A DNA stretch of 25,575 bases, from the NCBI RefSeq assembly GCF_004770045.1, contig NZ_RQFO01000004.1:1180001-1205575 (forward strand), in the 5' to 3' direction. The DNA is from Leptospira montravelensis. Lineage in GTDB: Bacteria; Spirochaetota; Leptospiria; Leptospirales; Leptospiraceae. The notes under the pieces were generated by a model. That model worked only from the letters and a program-made list of their open reading frames with translations. It was not told the origin of the DNA and ran no database searches. Below are positions 17,516-25,419 of the stretch, piece by piece. Each line of letters opens with the position of its first letter. Within the stretch, counting starts at the first letter, position 1. A program made the translations under genes and the position numbers.

Positions 17516-19231
17516 TTAGAATGAAATTTCCAAAACTTCCGTTTCTCCCGTATGGTAATGTTCTACTAAATCCATAATTTTTTTTGGTTCAGATACTACT
17601 AAAGAACTTTTTTCTTGTAATGTTTCTGATTTATACGCAATCACTTGTGCTTGTTCCGAAAGTCCAAGTAGAATATTAGAAATTTGTTTTGAAGCTAAAT
17701 TTGCTTCTAATACTGATTGGTCAATTTGTTTTACTTGGTCTTCCACCGAGTCTAACTTGAGTTTCACTCTGGTTGACTCTTGTAAATCATGATACAATGA
17801 TGCTGCCACTTTCTTTAGAATCGACTTCATTTCACTAAACAAGTCAGCGACGGAGAATACTTCCGTAGAGGCTTCGTTTACTTTAAGGGATGTTTCTTTA
17901 ATCACCGTTAAAGTTTCATCTACATAATTTTTTATTTCTTCCACGGAAACTGCAATTTGTTCATTTAAACCCATCATCTCTTTAGCCACTATGGCAAAAC
18001 CCGCGCCCGAATGTCCTGCCCTTGCTGCTTCAATTGAGGCATTCAATGAAAGTAAGTTTGTTCTATCGGCAATTTCTGAAATAATAGAAACAATATTTAA
18101 AATTTTACTTGAGACATGTTTGATAGCCTCCATACCTTCTAACGATTCAGAAATTTTTTGTTTTCCAGCATCAGCTTTTTGAGTTGATCTTGTGGACAAG
18201 TCGTCCAAGCCTTTCAAAGCATTCTGAGTTCCTTTCAAATTTTGATTCACTGCATTCATATAATCTTTCATGTCTGACATGATGACCGAATGACTTGCAG
18301 TAATTTGTTTGATATTATCAAGTGCGGAAGTCAATTCCTCCATACAGGCAGCAGCTTCTTCACTTCCCGATGCCATCGAATGTGTGGAACTAAAAAAATG
18401 GTCGGTAAGGTCCGTTAATTCCTTGGAAATACGAATGGATGCATCTGTTGCTTTTTGGATTTGCGAGACGATTCCCCAAAGATTAATGCTCATACTTTTC
18501 ATTGACAGTAACATTATTTTTACTTCGTCTCGACTATCATTCTGAAAATGATCAGGATATTGAAACCTTCCCGAGGAAACGGAGATTACAGATTCTGTGG
18601 CTTTCTGTAATTTTTGATTTTTTTGCCTGAGAACCAATACAAATGAAATTGCGATTCCTAACTGCATTAAAAGTAACAAACTACAAATAAGAGGTTTATC
18701 GTAAATTTGCAATGAAAGTAAACTTAAAAAAGGAATAGAACTTAACAAAACAAAAGTTAATTCATGTACTTTGATCGAACGTATGTTCTTAGAAATTTTC
18801 TTTTTTTTATTTAACGAATAAGGTTTTTCACCTAATCTTCGATATAATTTTTCGTAATAGTCCTTCTTTGCATCCGCTAATTTTTTACGCACAGATACAA
18901 AACCAATTACTTGCCTTCTTTCGTTTAAAATGGGTGTGATCGTTGCGTCTACCCAGTAATAATTACCTGATTTGGCCCTATTTTTAACAGCTCCTGTCCA
19001 GGGGAGTCCTACTTTGATAAAATCCCAAAGCTCTTCAAATACCACTTTTGGCATGTCGGGATGTCTGACAATATTATGAGGTTTCCCGATCATTTCTTCT
19101 ACAGAATATTCGGAAATTCTTGCAAAGTCAGGCGATACATAGGTAATCAAACCTTTAGTATCGGTACGAGAAATTATGACGTCCTTTTCGGTCAGAGCAT
19201 TTTCAACGAAATTTACATTTGCATTTTTCAA
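17516..19231 (-). CDS. PAS-containing methyl-accepting chemotaxis protein (Aer-like)
   Basis: A 571-aa transducer. The N-terminal PAS domain (about 15-115) has the Aer-type features YVSPDFARISEYS, IGKPHNIVRHPDMP and NYYWVDATITPI, which in Aer bind FAD and sense redox state. Two adjacent membrane segments follow (about 158-176 and 181-201). A coiled-coil signalling domain comes next, with tip [21 protein letters not shown]. The periplasmic part is negligible, so it senses from inside the cell. The start is placed at TTG 19231, which has GAGGGA about 7 nt upstream; the longer frame to 19246 would read through that ribosome site. The promoter region carries an FNR-like dyad. Confidence 0.9.
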   Translation of the reverse strand: MKNANVNFVENALTEKDVIISRTDTKGLITYVSPDFARISEYSVEEMIGKPHNIVRHPDMPKVVFEELWDFIKVGLPWTGAVKNRAKSGNYYWVDATITPILNERRQVIGFVSVRKKLADAKKDYYEKLYRRLGEKPYSLNKKKKISKNIRSIKVHELTFVLLSSIPFLSLLSLQIYDKPLICSLLLLMQLGIAISFVLVLRQKNQKLQKATESVISVSSGRFQYPDHFQNDSRDEVKIMLLSMKSMSINLWGIVSQIQKATDASIRISKELTDLTDHFFSSTHSMASGSEEAAACMEELTSALDNIKQITASHSVIMSDMKDYMNAVNQNLKGTQNALKGLDDLSTRSTQKADAGKQKISESLEGMEAIKHVSSKILNIVSIISEIADRTNLLSLNASIEAARAGHSGAGFAIVAKEMMGLNEQIAVSVEEIKNYVDETLTVIKETSLKVNEASTEVFSVADLFSEMKSILKKVAASLYHDLQESTRVKLKLDSVEDQVKQIDQSVLEANLASKQISNILLGLSEQAQVIAYKSETLQEKSSLVVSEPKKIMDLVEHYHTGETEVLEISF

Positions 19232-19301
19232 TTCTATTTCCCTCAACTAACATAGCTAAAGTTAATTAAATTAGAATTGGAATCAACCCCGTTGTTTATT
19301 T

Positions 19302-19332
19302 TTTATACAAAGTTGGTCTTGATATTTGTCAA
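19302..19332 (-). promoter_or_regulatory. Promoter with overlapping Crp/Fnr-type dyad for the PAS chemoreceptor gene
   Basis: On the - strand TTGACA (19332-19327) could be a -35 element, with TATAAA at 19307-19302 (19-nt gap) or TGTATA (17-nt gap) as the -10. The same bases form the dyad TTGAC-AAAT-ATCAA (19332-19319). It has the same half-sites as the nirK box and also deviates in one position. A regulator binding here would cover the -35 element. That would suit repression, or an activation geometry different from nirK. Confidence 0.45.
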
Positions 19333-19413
19333 TGGAGGATAAGGGAAACTACGAATTTAAACTTTCGCAGTATTTAAGGAAATTTCTATTTTCCAAACTT
19401 CTCGAAATATTGA

Positions 19414-20181
19414 TTATATTTGAGATAAACTATTAAGGAGTGTTTCGAATTTTTTTTCAGACATTAGTTCATGAGTTAAAAACTTTCCCTCATAATAAAT
19501 TCCCAAAGTTCCAAACGGACTCCCAAACGTTTGAGCTTCTTTATGATTTTTCAATTTTTTGATATCCACAGGGATTTTTTTCTTTTTGGATAAATTGGCA
19601 AGTAACAAAACATACTCTTCCATAAATGGACACTGGTTCGAATAAATAAATGTTAATCCTTTTTTATGAGTATTAATTTTATTTTTAGAGTGTTCCAAAA
19701 AGAACGGTAATTTTGTATTTTGATTTAGCTTTAAGAGAAGTAATTCAAAATATGGAGGTGCTGTATCCACCAGTTCAAACCCATGTTTCAAATAGAATTT
19801 TTTGTCAGTTAGATATGGCTTTACTTGGTTACTGGTAACGACAACAATCCCATCCATTTTTTTCTGTTTTGCATCGAAGATACACTCATTCAGCAATTGA
19901 GTGGAAAAACCTTTTCCCTTAAATTGACCCGAAACCCAAAGACAATGGATCACCATAAAATTTTTTCCTCCAATAGGTTTCCATGATTTCTCAACAGGTA
20001 TATATTCAATAAACACCTTGCCCCTTTCATCCAATCGTTTAAAAACAAGGCCTTCTTCAAATGAATCCCGCATCCAATTTTTTTTGGACTCTGCCCTAGT
20101 TTTATTTTTAATATCGTTTCCAAGGGCACAACAAATATGCTCTACATCAATATTGTTTTGATCTATGGAAATTATCTTCAT
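19414..20181 (-). CDS. GNAT acetyltransferase with C-terminal YoaP-like domain
   Basis: A 255-aa protein. The first ~150 residues are a GNAT domain: MVIHCLWVSGQFKGKGFSTQ holds the acetyl-CoA loop (Q-x-x-G-x-G type, QFKGKG). The following DAKQKKMDGIVVVTS and KKFYLKHGFELVD complete the fold. The C-terminal ~95 residues resemble the YoaP-like domain: GLTFIYSNQCPFMEEY, FGSPFGTLGIYYEGKFLTHELMSEKKFE in pieces, with a cysteine at the start of a thioredoxin-like strand. The substrate is unknown. The ATG has AAAGG about 7 nt upstream. It stands alone, followed by the 167-bp region that holds the promoter of the PAS chemoreceptor. Confidence 0.83.
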   Translation of the reverse strand: MKIISIDQNNIDVEHICCALGNDIKNKTRAESKKNWMRDSFEEGLVFKRLDERGKVFIEYIPVEKSWKPIGGKNFMVIHCLWVSGQFKGKGFSTQLLNECIFDAKQKKMDGIVVVTSNQVKPYLTDKKFYLKHGFELVDTAPPYFELLLLKLNQNTKLPFFLEHSKNKINTHKKGLTFIYSNQCPFMEEYVLLLANLSKKKKIPVDIKKLKNHKEAQTFGSPFGTLGIYYEGKFLTHELMSEKKFETLLNSLSQI

Positions 20182-20225
20182 TGTAATGCCTTTGAAACCA
20201 ATTGACTAAAAAACCAAACTACTGT

Positions 20226-20447
20226 TTAATTTGAATATAAGGCACCTACACAAGTCCCGCAAATATCCGAATCGGCATTTGCTGATTTTGCTACGGCAAC
20301 TCTGATTTTTTTTAAATCCAACCTTTGGGATGATTTTTCCATTGTATGTTTGGAAGGATCGAAACCACAAGGAAAGGATTTTATTCCTCCCTTCTCTACT
20401 TGGATATGTGCTAATTCTACATTTTCATAACGAATGAGTGTGTACAA
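20226..20447 (-). CDS. Small conserved-looking CxxC protein of unknown function
   Basis: A 73-aa ORF starting at TTG with GAGG 7 nt upstream. It has no signal peptide or membrane segment. Its C-terminal third contains DICGTCVGAL (a CxxC pair) and another Cys in FPCGFDPSKH. Three cysteines in so short a protein suggest a metal or redox site. The basic LDLKKIRVAVAKS stretch is helical. I do not recognise the family. It lies about 45 bp upstream of the GNAT-YoaP gene on the same strand, so the two may be cotranscribed. Confidence 0.6.
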   Translation of the reverse strand: MYTLIRYENVELAHIQVEKGGIKSFPCGFDPSKHTMEKSSQRLDLKKIRVAVAKSANADSDICGTCVGALYSN

Positions 20448-20795
20448 ACTTTAACCTCTTGTCTATTCAGAATCATTTTTCAACCAGTAGAAACCAATAC
20501 AATGAGAAAAATAATCAAAAATATTCTATGATACAAAATTTGAGAATTATAAATACTTATCAATGAGACTCGAACTACAATTAAATACTTTTGCTCACGT
20601 ATACGCATTCATAAAAATGACTACGAACGGTTTTCTTTACAAAACATTTTCATAAAAAACATGATAGTTATTTCTTAGCGAAATTAACATTAGCATAAAA
20701 CAGAAGCTACTCATTGGATTTAAAACCAGAAATATTCCTTTCTAAAAATTTATAGTAGATTATTTTACAAATGGGAAGAAGTTTTATTATACTAA
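20448..20795. other. AT-rich intergenic region (348 bp), possible promoter at its right end
   Basis: No coding frame is convincing. The only pattern of note is TTTACA (20764-20769), 18 nt, TATACT (20788-20793), a plausible + strand promoter. Its -10 lies only 3 nt from the ATG of the next ORF, so the start site would fall at or inside that ORF. The region marks the change from conserved chromosome to accessory DNA. Confidence 0.35.
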
Positions 20796-21440
20796 ATGAA
20801 TTATATCCTAGAAAGGTTTTTAACTAAAACGGCAGGACTCATTATAACTTTTTCTGCGGAATATTTTAAAATCAATTTCACAAGCAGTTTATACACAAAT
20901 ATCACATTTTCAGTTTTATTAGCGGTATTAATCTACGGTTGGTTCAATCTATTAAGAAAAAAAGAAAAACACAATCACTCAACTTTCGATTTTATTTTTC
21001 TTAATTCCCCAAATTTGCTACATATTAAAATACCCAAGGCCAGTTTAACCCAAGATTTCTTATTTTCTATTGTTGAATTTATCAATAATTGCAAACCAGA
21101 AGAAGTGACTTTTTATTTTTCCGAAACGGCTGAATTTTCAGATTCTTTTAAAATAACAAAAACCGAAAATCAACTGCTTCTATTTTTTTACTCAAAAAAA
21201 ACAAACCTCGATTCATTTTCTAAAGAGTTAAATGATCATGGAATCAAGACGCAAGTAAAACTAAGTCTAAATCAAAAAATAGGCAATGTGCAAACATCTA
21301 TAAATGACTTATTTCCACAGGAGCTAAACTTAATACATTTGTTAATCGTAAAAAGATTAAAAGTAAAAAACGAATACATATTTGTAAATAACAGCGATAT
21401 CTATATCTACAATTATTTAAACAAACTTTTCTCAAATTGA
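20796..21440 (+). CDS. Hypothetical protein with one or two N-terminal membrane segments
   Basis: A 214-aa ORF I do not recognise. Residues about 8-25 are weakly hydrophobic, and about 33-52 (ITFSVLLAVLIYGWFNLL) form a clear membrane helix ending in RKKEK, so the remainder should be cytoplasmic. The soluble part alternates beta strands and helices (LLHIKIPKA, VTFYFSE, NQLLLFFYSKK, LLIVKRLKV) and has no known motif. There is no ribosome site at the ATG. Codon use is very AT-rich, as in the neighbouring cassettes, but it is on the opposite strand from them. The coding call rests on length and on the membrane segment. Confidence 0.6.
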   Translation: MNYILERFLTKTAGLIITFSAEYFKINFTSSLYTNITFSVLLAVLIYGWFNLLRKKEKHNHSTFDFIFLNSPNLLHIKIPKASLTQDFLFSIVEFINNCKPEEVTFYFSETAEFSDSFKITKTENQLLLFFYSKKTNLDSFSKELNDHGIKTQVKLSLNQKIGNVQTSINDLFPQELNLIHLLIVKRLKVKNEYIFVNNSDIYIYNYLNKLFSN

Positions 21441-21489
21441 ATTATTGGATTTACCATCTAAACAAAAATAACATTCCAATTTGAATATG

Positions 21490-22065
21490 CTAAATTTTTT
21501 CTCCGTTCTCCAACTTTTTAATGATTTCCTTAATACGTTTTTCTCTAGTTTCTGTTTTTTTAGCAGTGTGAAGTCGAAATCCAATAGAGAAAAGACTGGT
21601 TTTGCCTAGTTCCTTAAAGGACTTTTCTGCTTTTTTGTTTTCACTAAGTTCCAATAAAAAATCATCTGGCACCGACATTTTACTTGGTGAATCGTATGCC
21701 TTATCCCATCTGCCATCTGCTTTCGCTTTTTCGACAGCTGCTATGCCTGCAGGTTTCATTTTACCGAGTTTGATTAATCTTTCCACATGTCCAATGTTAA
21801 CTTTTGACCAAATGCTTTTTGAAGTTCTCGGAGAAAACTTTTGCAACCAGGACTCTTCATCAAACTTTTGTTTTTGACTATCTATCCAACCATAACAAAG
21901 TGCAACGTCTAGTGCTTCTGCATAACTGACAGTTTTGATTCCAGAATCTTTTTTGAATATTTTTAACCAAATTCCATTAGAAAGGCCATGATTTTTATCC
22001 AGCCATTCTTCAAATTTATTTTGTGTTTTAAATTCTTTTGTTGGTATCGTATTCAATTGATTCAT
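21490..22065 (-). CDS. YdeI/OmpD-associated family protein
   Basis: A 191-aa protein of the family often annotated as YdeI/OmpD-associated or bacteriocin-protection protein. Landmarks are FEEWLDKNHGLSNGIWLKIFKK, YAEALDVALCYGWIDSQ and FSPRTSKSIWSKVN. Further on are ERLIKLGKMKPAG and the C-terminal KTETREKRIKEIIKKLENGE. It is cytoplasmic by composition. The molecular role of the family is not settled. The ATG lies about 35 nt from the core-like end of the element at 22101-22174, on the same strand as the cassette genes. It could therefore be the last cassette of the array, although I see no element after its stop. Confidence 0.85.
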   Translation of the reverse strand: MNQLNTIPTKEFKTQNKFEEWLDKNHGLSNGIWLKIFKKDSGIKTVSYAEALDVALCYGWIDSQKQKFDEESWLQKFSPRTSKSIWSKVNIGHVERLIKLGKMKPAGIAAVEKAKADGRWDKAYDSPSKMSVPDDFLLELSENKKAEKSFKELGKTSLFSIGFRLHTAKKTETREKRIKEIIKKLENGEKI

Positions 22066-22100
22066 ACCTATTTCATTTTCCTATTTTGTTCCATTTCTTA

Positions 22101-22174
22101 GCCGGCAACTAAACAACTACTACATCGTATTTTGTAGTTACCTTTACCCTTTGTATACAGGACAATGTTATGCG
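22101..22174. repeat. attC-like element E (74 bp)
   Basis: On the - strand it opens with CGCATAACA, the same sequence as the opening of element A, and ends near GTTTAGTTGCCGGC. An inner hairpin, AACTAC (22115-22120) with GTAGTT (22134-22139), is visible. It lies 12 nt after the stop of the upstream - strand gene and about 35 nt before the YdeI-family gene. The CGCATAACA end is convincing; the other end is degenerate. Confidence 0.5.
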
Positions 22175-22186
22175 TAGTTATTGATT

Positions 22187-22882
22187 TTATTTATTACCTG
22201 AGCCTATAGAATGAATTAAATCACCCATACTTTTAATTTCTGGCAAAGCAGATTGGATCACAAAAGCAATAAAAGTGAAGATAGTAAGTAATATTAAAAA
22301 TGGTTTAATTGTATTTTTCAAAACCACACCATACCAACCAATTTGTTGGTAATTTTGCATTTTTTTGTAAATAAAAGTCATGGTAAAAGATTCAAAAACT
22401 AATTCAGAAAGAAAAATTGGAGAGATAAATATAACATATCCAAATATTATCAAAACTGAAAGAGTCAGTATAAGAATAAGTATAATTAAAAAAGCTTGTT
22501 CATGTTCGAATAAAAAATCATAGGGGGCAGATGAGATATTTACATCTAAACAACTCGATAATTTATTAGAATCAATTCTCAAGATATTTATTGATTCATC
22601 TGGATGAAGATTCATTCCCTTAAAAGCAAAAAATATCCAAATTTTCAGGAACAGAAAAAAAGAAAAATACCCCACAAAAATAGCGATTGGATATCGAAAA
22701 TACATTTTAGTAATCCCAAAATTTAATAAGCTAATAGAGCAGAGTGTTGTGCATATAAAAGTCGCACTCAAAATCACAAACATCTGGAATCTAGGATTTC
22801 CTCTTTTTAATAAAATCGCTTTGATTTGATCTATTTGTTTGATCTTTGGATTCTCTATTCTTTCTTTTTTAGTTAGTTTCAT
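22187..22882 (-). CDS. Hypothetical four-TM membrane protein
   Basis: A 231-aa protein of unrecognised family. Hydrophobic segments are seen near residues 34-55, 66-86, 128-152 and 198-218. A soluble loop with two Cys-Leu/Ser stretches lies between the second and third. A basic, Lys-rich N-terminus (KLTKKERIENPKIKQ) suggests the N-terminus is inside. I prefer the ATG at 22882; a TTG at 22894 is also open. Neither has a strong ribosome site. It lies about 20 nt from the core-like end of element D and 12 nt before element E, so it fills a cassette exactly. The next gene upstream also encodes a membrane protein, so the two may be functionally linked. Confidence 0.68.
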   Translation of the reverse strand: MKLTKKERIENPKIKQIDQIKAILLKRGNPRFQMFVILSATFICTTLCSISLLNFGITKMYFRYPIAIFVGYFSFFLFLKIWIFFAFKGMNLHPDESINILRIDSNKLSSCLDVNISSAPYDFLFEHEQAFLIILILILTLSVLIIFGYVIFISPIFLSELVFESFTMTFIYKKMQNYQQIGWYGVVLKNTIKPFLILLTIFTFIAFVIQSALPEIKSMGDLIHSIGSGNK

Positions 22883-22902
22883 TATTTTTTTCAAAAACTA
22901 CT

Positions 22903-22935
22903 TATAACGAAATAGGTTTATCGATGTTGTCAGCC
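22903..22935. repeat. attC-like element D, half only
   Basis: The + strand stretch TATAACGAAATAGGTTTATC and the bases following, up to GTTGTCAGCCGAC, align with the left end of element A (ATAACGAACCAGACTTACC, then GTTGTCCGAC) with few changes. The other half is missing: the sequence runs straight into the end of the next gene, whose stop codon and last four codons lie within the element. Confidence 0.5.
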
Positions 22936-23712
22936 GACATTTGCTTCCTTCTTTTTTATATCTTTTATTAACAATACCAAATAAAGGATTATGTAAAATA
23001 TAAATATATAGAAAGTAATTGAGTTGATAATTTCAAATTTCCCAAAGAATGCGTCAATCAGGGCTGATGGTATGATTGCTAAAAAAATAATCCCATTTAG
23101 TGAATTTTTATAATTCTCTTCCGCATTTTTTATATTCTTAAATAAGTTATAGAAAATTGAGATTATAAAAATTTCTATTTTTCTTATTATAAATTGAAAT
23201 AGAATCATAACCAAAAATCCCAAAATAATGGCAGGTATGGTTCCCAGCTTTATCCATTGTTGGATATTTTCACTTGTGAAATCCCAATCGCCGAAAGTGC
23301 CTGCAGGAAAAGATCTTATTTCGCCGGATTTCCTAACTACACTTATGTGTTTACTTGAAATAATTACAGAATTAACAGGCAAATCATTAGGAATGGATTC
23401 GGAGCAATGAACGAAATATAGTGCAAGTCCAGATTCTTCATCTTCATATTTAGAATCGCACTCAATCTCTGTTTCAACATTTCCATTCAAAATCTTGAAA
23501 GCAGGAAAGTCGTCGAAATATTTATCAGGATTTGCGAAGAAAAAAAACGATGCAAAGAGCATTGAAAAAAAACCAGGAATTGCAATCAAAATTGCCAAAT
23601 ACAAAATATCAGTTTTGGTTCCAATATTATGGTTTTGTTTCGCATGTTTTAAACCTAGGGTAGGTATAAAAGCAAGATATACGCTTTTTAAAAAATTAAT
23701 GGTTTGATTCAT
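22930..23712 (-). CDS. Membrane protein, DUF1189-like (tentative)
   Basis: A 260-aa protein with an excellent ribosome site (AAGGAG, 5 nt from the ATG). A membrane segment at about 36-60 is followed by an extracytoplasmic domain (about 62-150) that contains DDFPAFKILNGNVETE and RSFPAGTFGDWDF. Three or four more membrane segments follow (about 157-180, 205-222, 228-252). The layout and the phrase FPAFKILNG resemble DUF1189 proteins, though I hold that loosely. The last residues (EANVG) are encoded inside element D, so the original C-terminus may have been replaced when the element was truncated. Confidence 0.72.
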   Translation of the reverse strand: MNQTINFLKSVYLAFIPTLGLKHAKQNHNIGTKTDILYLAILIAIPGFFSMLFASFFFFANPDKYFDDFPAFKILNGNVETEIECDSKYEDEESGLALYFVHCSESIPNDLPVNSVIISSKHISVVRKSGEIRSFPAGTFGDWDFTSENIQQWIKLGTIPAIILGFLVMILFQFIIRKIEIFIISIFYNLFKNIKNAEENYKNSLNGIIFLAIIPSALIDAFFGKFEIINSITFYIFIFYIILYLVLLIKDIKKKEANVG

Positions 23713-23751
23713 TTTATCTCCTTTTGCTCATTTTAAAAAAATCAGCCTAAA

Positions 23752-23818
23752 TTCGCAACAATACTAGACTGACCAACCCTCCAAATCGCGAAGCCTACAA
23801 GTGCAGGCTGTTATACGC
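23752..23818. repeat. attC-like element C (about 67 bp)
   Basis: The + strand ends are TTCGCAAC (23752-23759) and GTTATACG (23810-23817), and an inner hairpin is formed by AGCCT (23792-23796) and AGGCT (23805-23809). The stretch TAGACTGACC after the left end matches AGACTTACC and AGACTAACC in elements A and B, and GAAGCCTA recurs from their interior. It sits about 60 nt after the stop of the lipoprotein gene and about 40 nt before the next - strand gene. Confidence 0.6.
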
Positions 23819-23879
23819 AGAGTGAATGTTGAAATCATATAACCATAGATTCATTTTGTCTCTATTTTTATTATTGAAT

Positions 23880-24485
23880 TTAAAAATTAACAAATCTAAC
23901 AGTGTATAGACAATTTATCTCATCGATTTTATTTTGTTGAAACTGGATTTCCTTGTTTATGATTCTGTTTTCAATTCCAGATAAATGTAAATTTCTTTCA
24001 TAAATGATTTGATCTTTAAGTTCTGTTTTTGTAGATTCATCCAATTTGCATTCATGTTCAAATTTGGCTATATTGTATTCAATCAGATAGAAGTATTCAC
24101 GTGGGTTATTGTTTAAATTCGTAATTTCACCACATTCTACAAGATTTATTAAGAAATATTTCGGTATTCTTTCCATCAAAAGGTAGATGGAACCTGTAGA
24201 AATATAAACCAGTGTTAAAAGAGGATGAACAAAATATCCTAAAGATCCTGCAACGACAGTGTCAAATGTGACTCCACTGTAAAATAAATACTTTCCATTG
24301 GTTGTATTTTCTTTTTCTACCGCATTTTCATTCAATGCAGGTTTATTTACGAAAAGTTTCGAACAGAATGTCTTATCATTTTTCTCTTCTTTATAATCAA
24401 GATGGAATTTAATTCTAAGCGAAGAACTTACACCAAAACATGAGTATAATAATAACATTATTATATATGGAATCAAAAATTTCAT
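23880..24485 (-). CDS. Lipoprotein, possibly YceK/YidQ-like
   Basis: A 201-aa protein with a lipoprotein signal: MKFLIPYIIMLLLYSC, lipid-modified Cys16. The stretch FYSGVTFDTVVAGSLG followed by a hydrophobic run (FVHPLLTLVYISTGSIYLL) recalls the YceK/YidQ lipoproteins, in which a GxxxD motif precedes a short hydrophobic hairpin. The similarity is weak. The rest is charged and helical. The open frame extends to 24506, but those seven codons come from the end of element A (TTATGCGAAA), so the ATG at 24485 is the likely start. It lies only 15 nt from the core-like end of that element, a typical cassette spacing. Confidence 0.7.
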   Translation of the reverse strand: MKFLIPYIIMLLLYSCFGVSSSLRIKFHLDYKEEKNDKTFCSKLFVNKPALNENAVEKENTTNGKYLFYSGVTFDTVVAGSLGYFVHPLLTLVYISTGSIYLLMERIPKYFLINLVECGEITNLNNNPREYFYLIEYNIAKFEHECKLDESTKTELKDQIIYERNLHLSGIENRIINKEIQFQQNKIDEINCLYTVRFVNF

Positions 24486-24499
24486 TATGTTTGAATTAT

Positions 24500-24668
24500 T
24501 TCGCATAACGAACCAGACTTACCGAAGTTGTCCGACCCTGAGTCTCAACAGGACGTTAGGGACTGGCACGTAGCTTGCGTACGCAAGGCGAGTGCCAGAA
24601 GCCTATGTGTCGTAGACCGAGCGAGGGCGCAAGTCCCGAAGCGAAGCGTTTCCACGCTGTTATGCGAA
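24500..24668. repeat. attC-like element A, complete (169 bp)
   Basis: It has perfect 10-bp inverted ends: TTCGCATAAC (24500-24509) and GTTATGCGAA (24659-24668). Nested pairings lie inside: GGGACT with AGTCCC, CTGGCAC with GTGCCAG, and a tip palindrome TTGCGTACGCAA. It is far richer in G+C than the genes on either side. About 84% identity to element B was counted by hand. Where B differs at the tip (TTGCTCAAGCAA), base pairing is kept, so the structure is conserved. It separates two - strand genes, ending 5 nt from one stop codon and starting 15 nt from the next start codon. Confidence 0.85.
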
Positions 24669-24673
24669 GTCTC

Positions 24674-24850
24674 TTATTTTAAAGAAGGGGTTTTAGACTT
24701 TCTATCTAATTCATCTTTCTCTACAATTCTTGTTTTATAAATTTCATGTAGCGATTGATGTTTTTTTAGAATTAGTTCAAAATCATTTTTACTTTCTTGT
24801 TCTAACTCGGTTTTAATTTTTCTAACTTCTGTTATAATTAAATCATCCAT
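24674..24850 (-). CDS. Small partner protein of a PIN toxin (possible antitoxin)
   Basis: A 58-aa ORF beginning MDDLIITEVRKIKTELEQ, highly charged and helical, with no stop inside. Its ATG overlaps the final stop of the PIN gene by one base (TAATG), which implies translational coupling. Short proteins beginning M-D-x-I-x-x-E-V-R are often encoded next to PIN-domain genes of this kind. An antitoxin role is inferred from that pairing and has not been shown. It ends 5 nt before element A. If the toxin is dead, the antitoxin could persist without selection or serve against related toxins. Confidence 0.65.
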   Translation of the reverse strand: MDDLIITEVRKIKTELEQESKNDFELILKKHQSLHEIYKTRIVEKDELDRKSKTPSLK

Positions 24851-25326
24851 TATGAAATCTCCATTAAAGCTTCCGGCGTAATAAGCAAGGGTGTTTTTAA
24901 ATTTAGTTCTAAATTCAAGTCAATTAATGCACTTTGAGTTCTCGGGTTAGAAATGTGTTTCATATTCCAACTTAAAAGTTACTCAACTTCATAAAATGAA
25001 GCATACGCAATATGAATTGTATAATATTTAGATTTTTCTGGAATGTTTAATTTTGAAAAATATTTGTCAGCAAGAGCCATAATTTCAACTTTTTCAGCTA
25101 AAATTGGCAAATTTCCGGATGCTTTTAATCTTTTATCAGCTTCGAGTTGGTTTCCCTTTGAAATTTCTTCAATTACGGCTAGAGAGATAAAGCAGTCAAA
25201 TTTACTCATTTCCTCTTCCCACCAGTCAATTGTTGTTTCTTGACGAGATAAAGTGCGAATATCTTTAGAAAGTTTTGCCGTATAGTAGCTTATTACTGAA
25301 GTTTCAATATAGACTCGACTTTTCAT
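24850..25326 (-). pseudogene. PIN-domain (VapC-like) toxin gene interrupted by in-frame stop
   Basis: The frame opens with MKSRVYIETSVISYYT, the first strand and acidic site of a PIN nuclease, and runs 115 codons to a TAA at 24979-24981. Reading on in the same frame gives 42 more codons, LLSWNMKHISNPRTQSALID and onward, ending ITPEALMEIS. This matches the usual C-terminus of the family (FLLTWNxxHIxN). Total length with the stop removed would be about 158 aa, normal for such toxins. In addition, the position three residues before the conserved His (YYTIHIA) is Tyr, where I recall the catalytic Asp (DxxHIA). Both changes predict loss of RNase activity. Confidence 0.75.
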
Positions 25327-25419
25327 CTACCAGAACAGTTTAACTTTGTGAACTTAGTGTAAAGATTAAAAATTTCCATTTTTTGAGTTATTTCTGTTAA
25401 GGAAAATTTTTTAAGAGAT

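Noticed and set aside
21432..21484. Inverted repeat TCAAATTG/CAATTTGA between convergent genes, possible terminator or attC
   Set aside because: The loop is 37 nt, the stem is AT-only apart from two pairs, and no GTTATRCG-type end is present.
24528..24740. 70-aa + strand ORF across element A
   Set aside because: It is produced by the G+C-rich repeat and runs antisense into the 58-aa partner gene; element B has no matching conserved frame.
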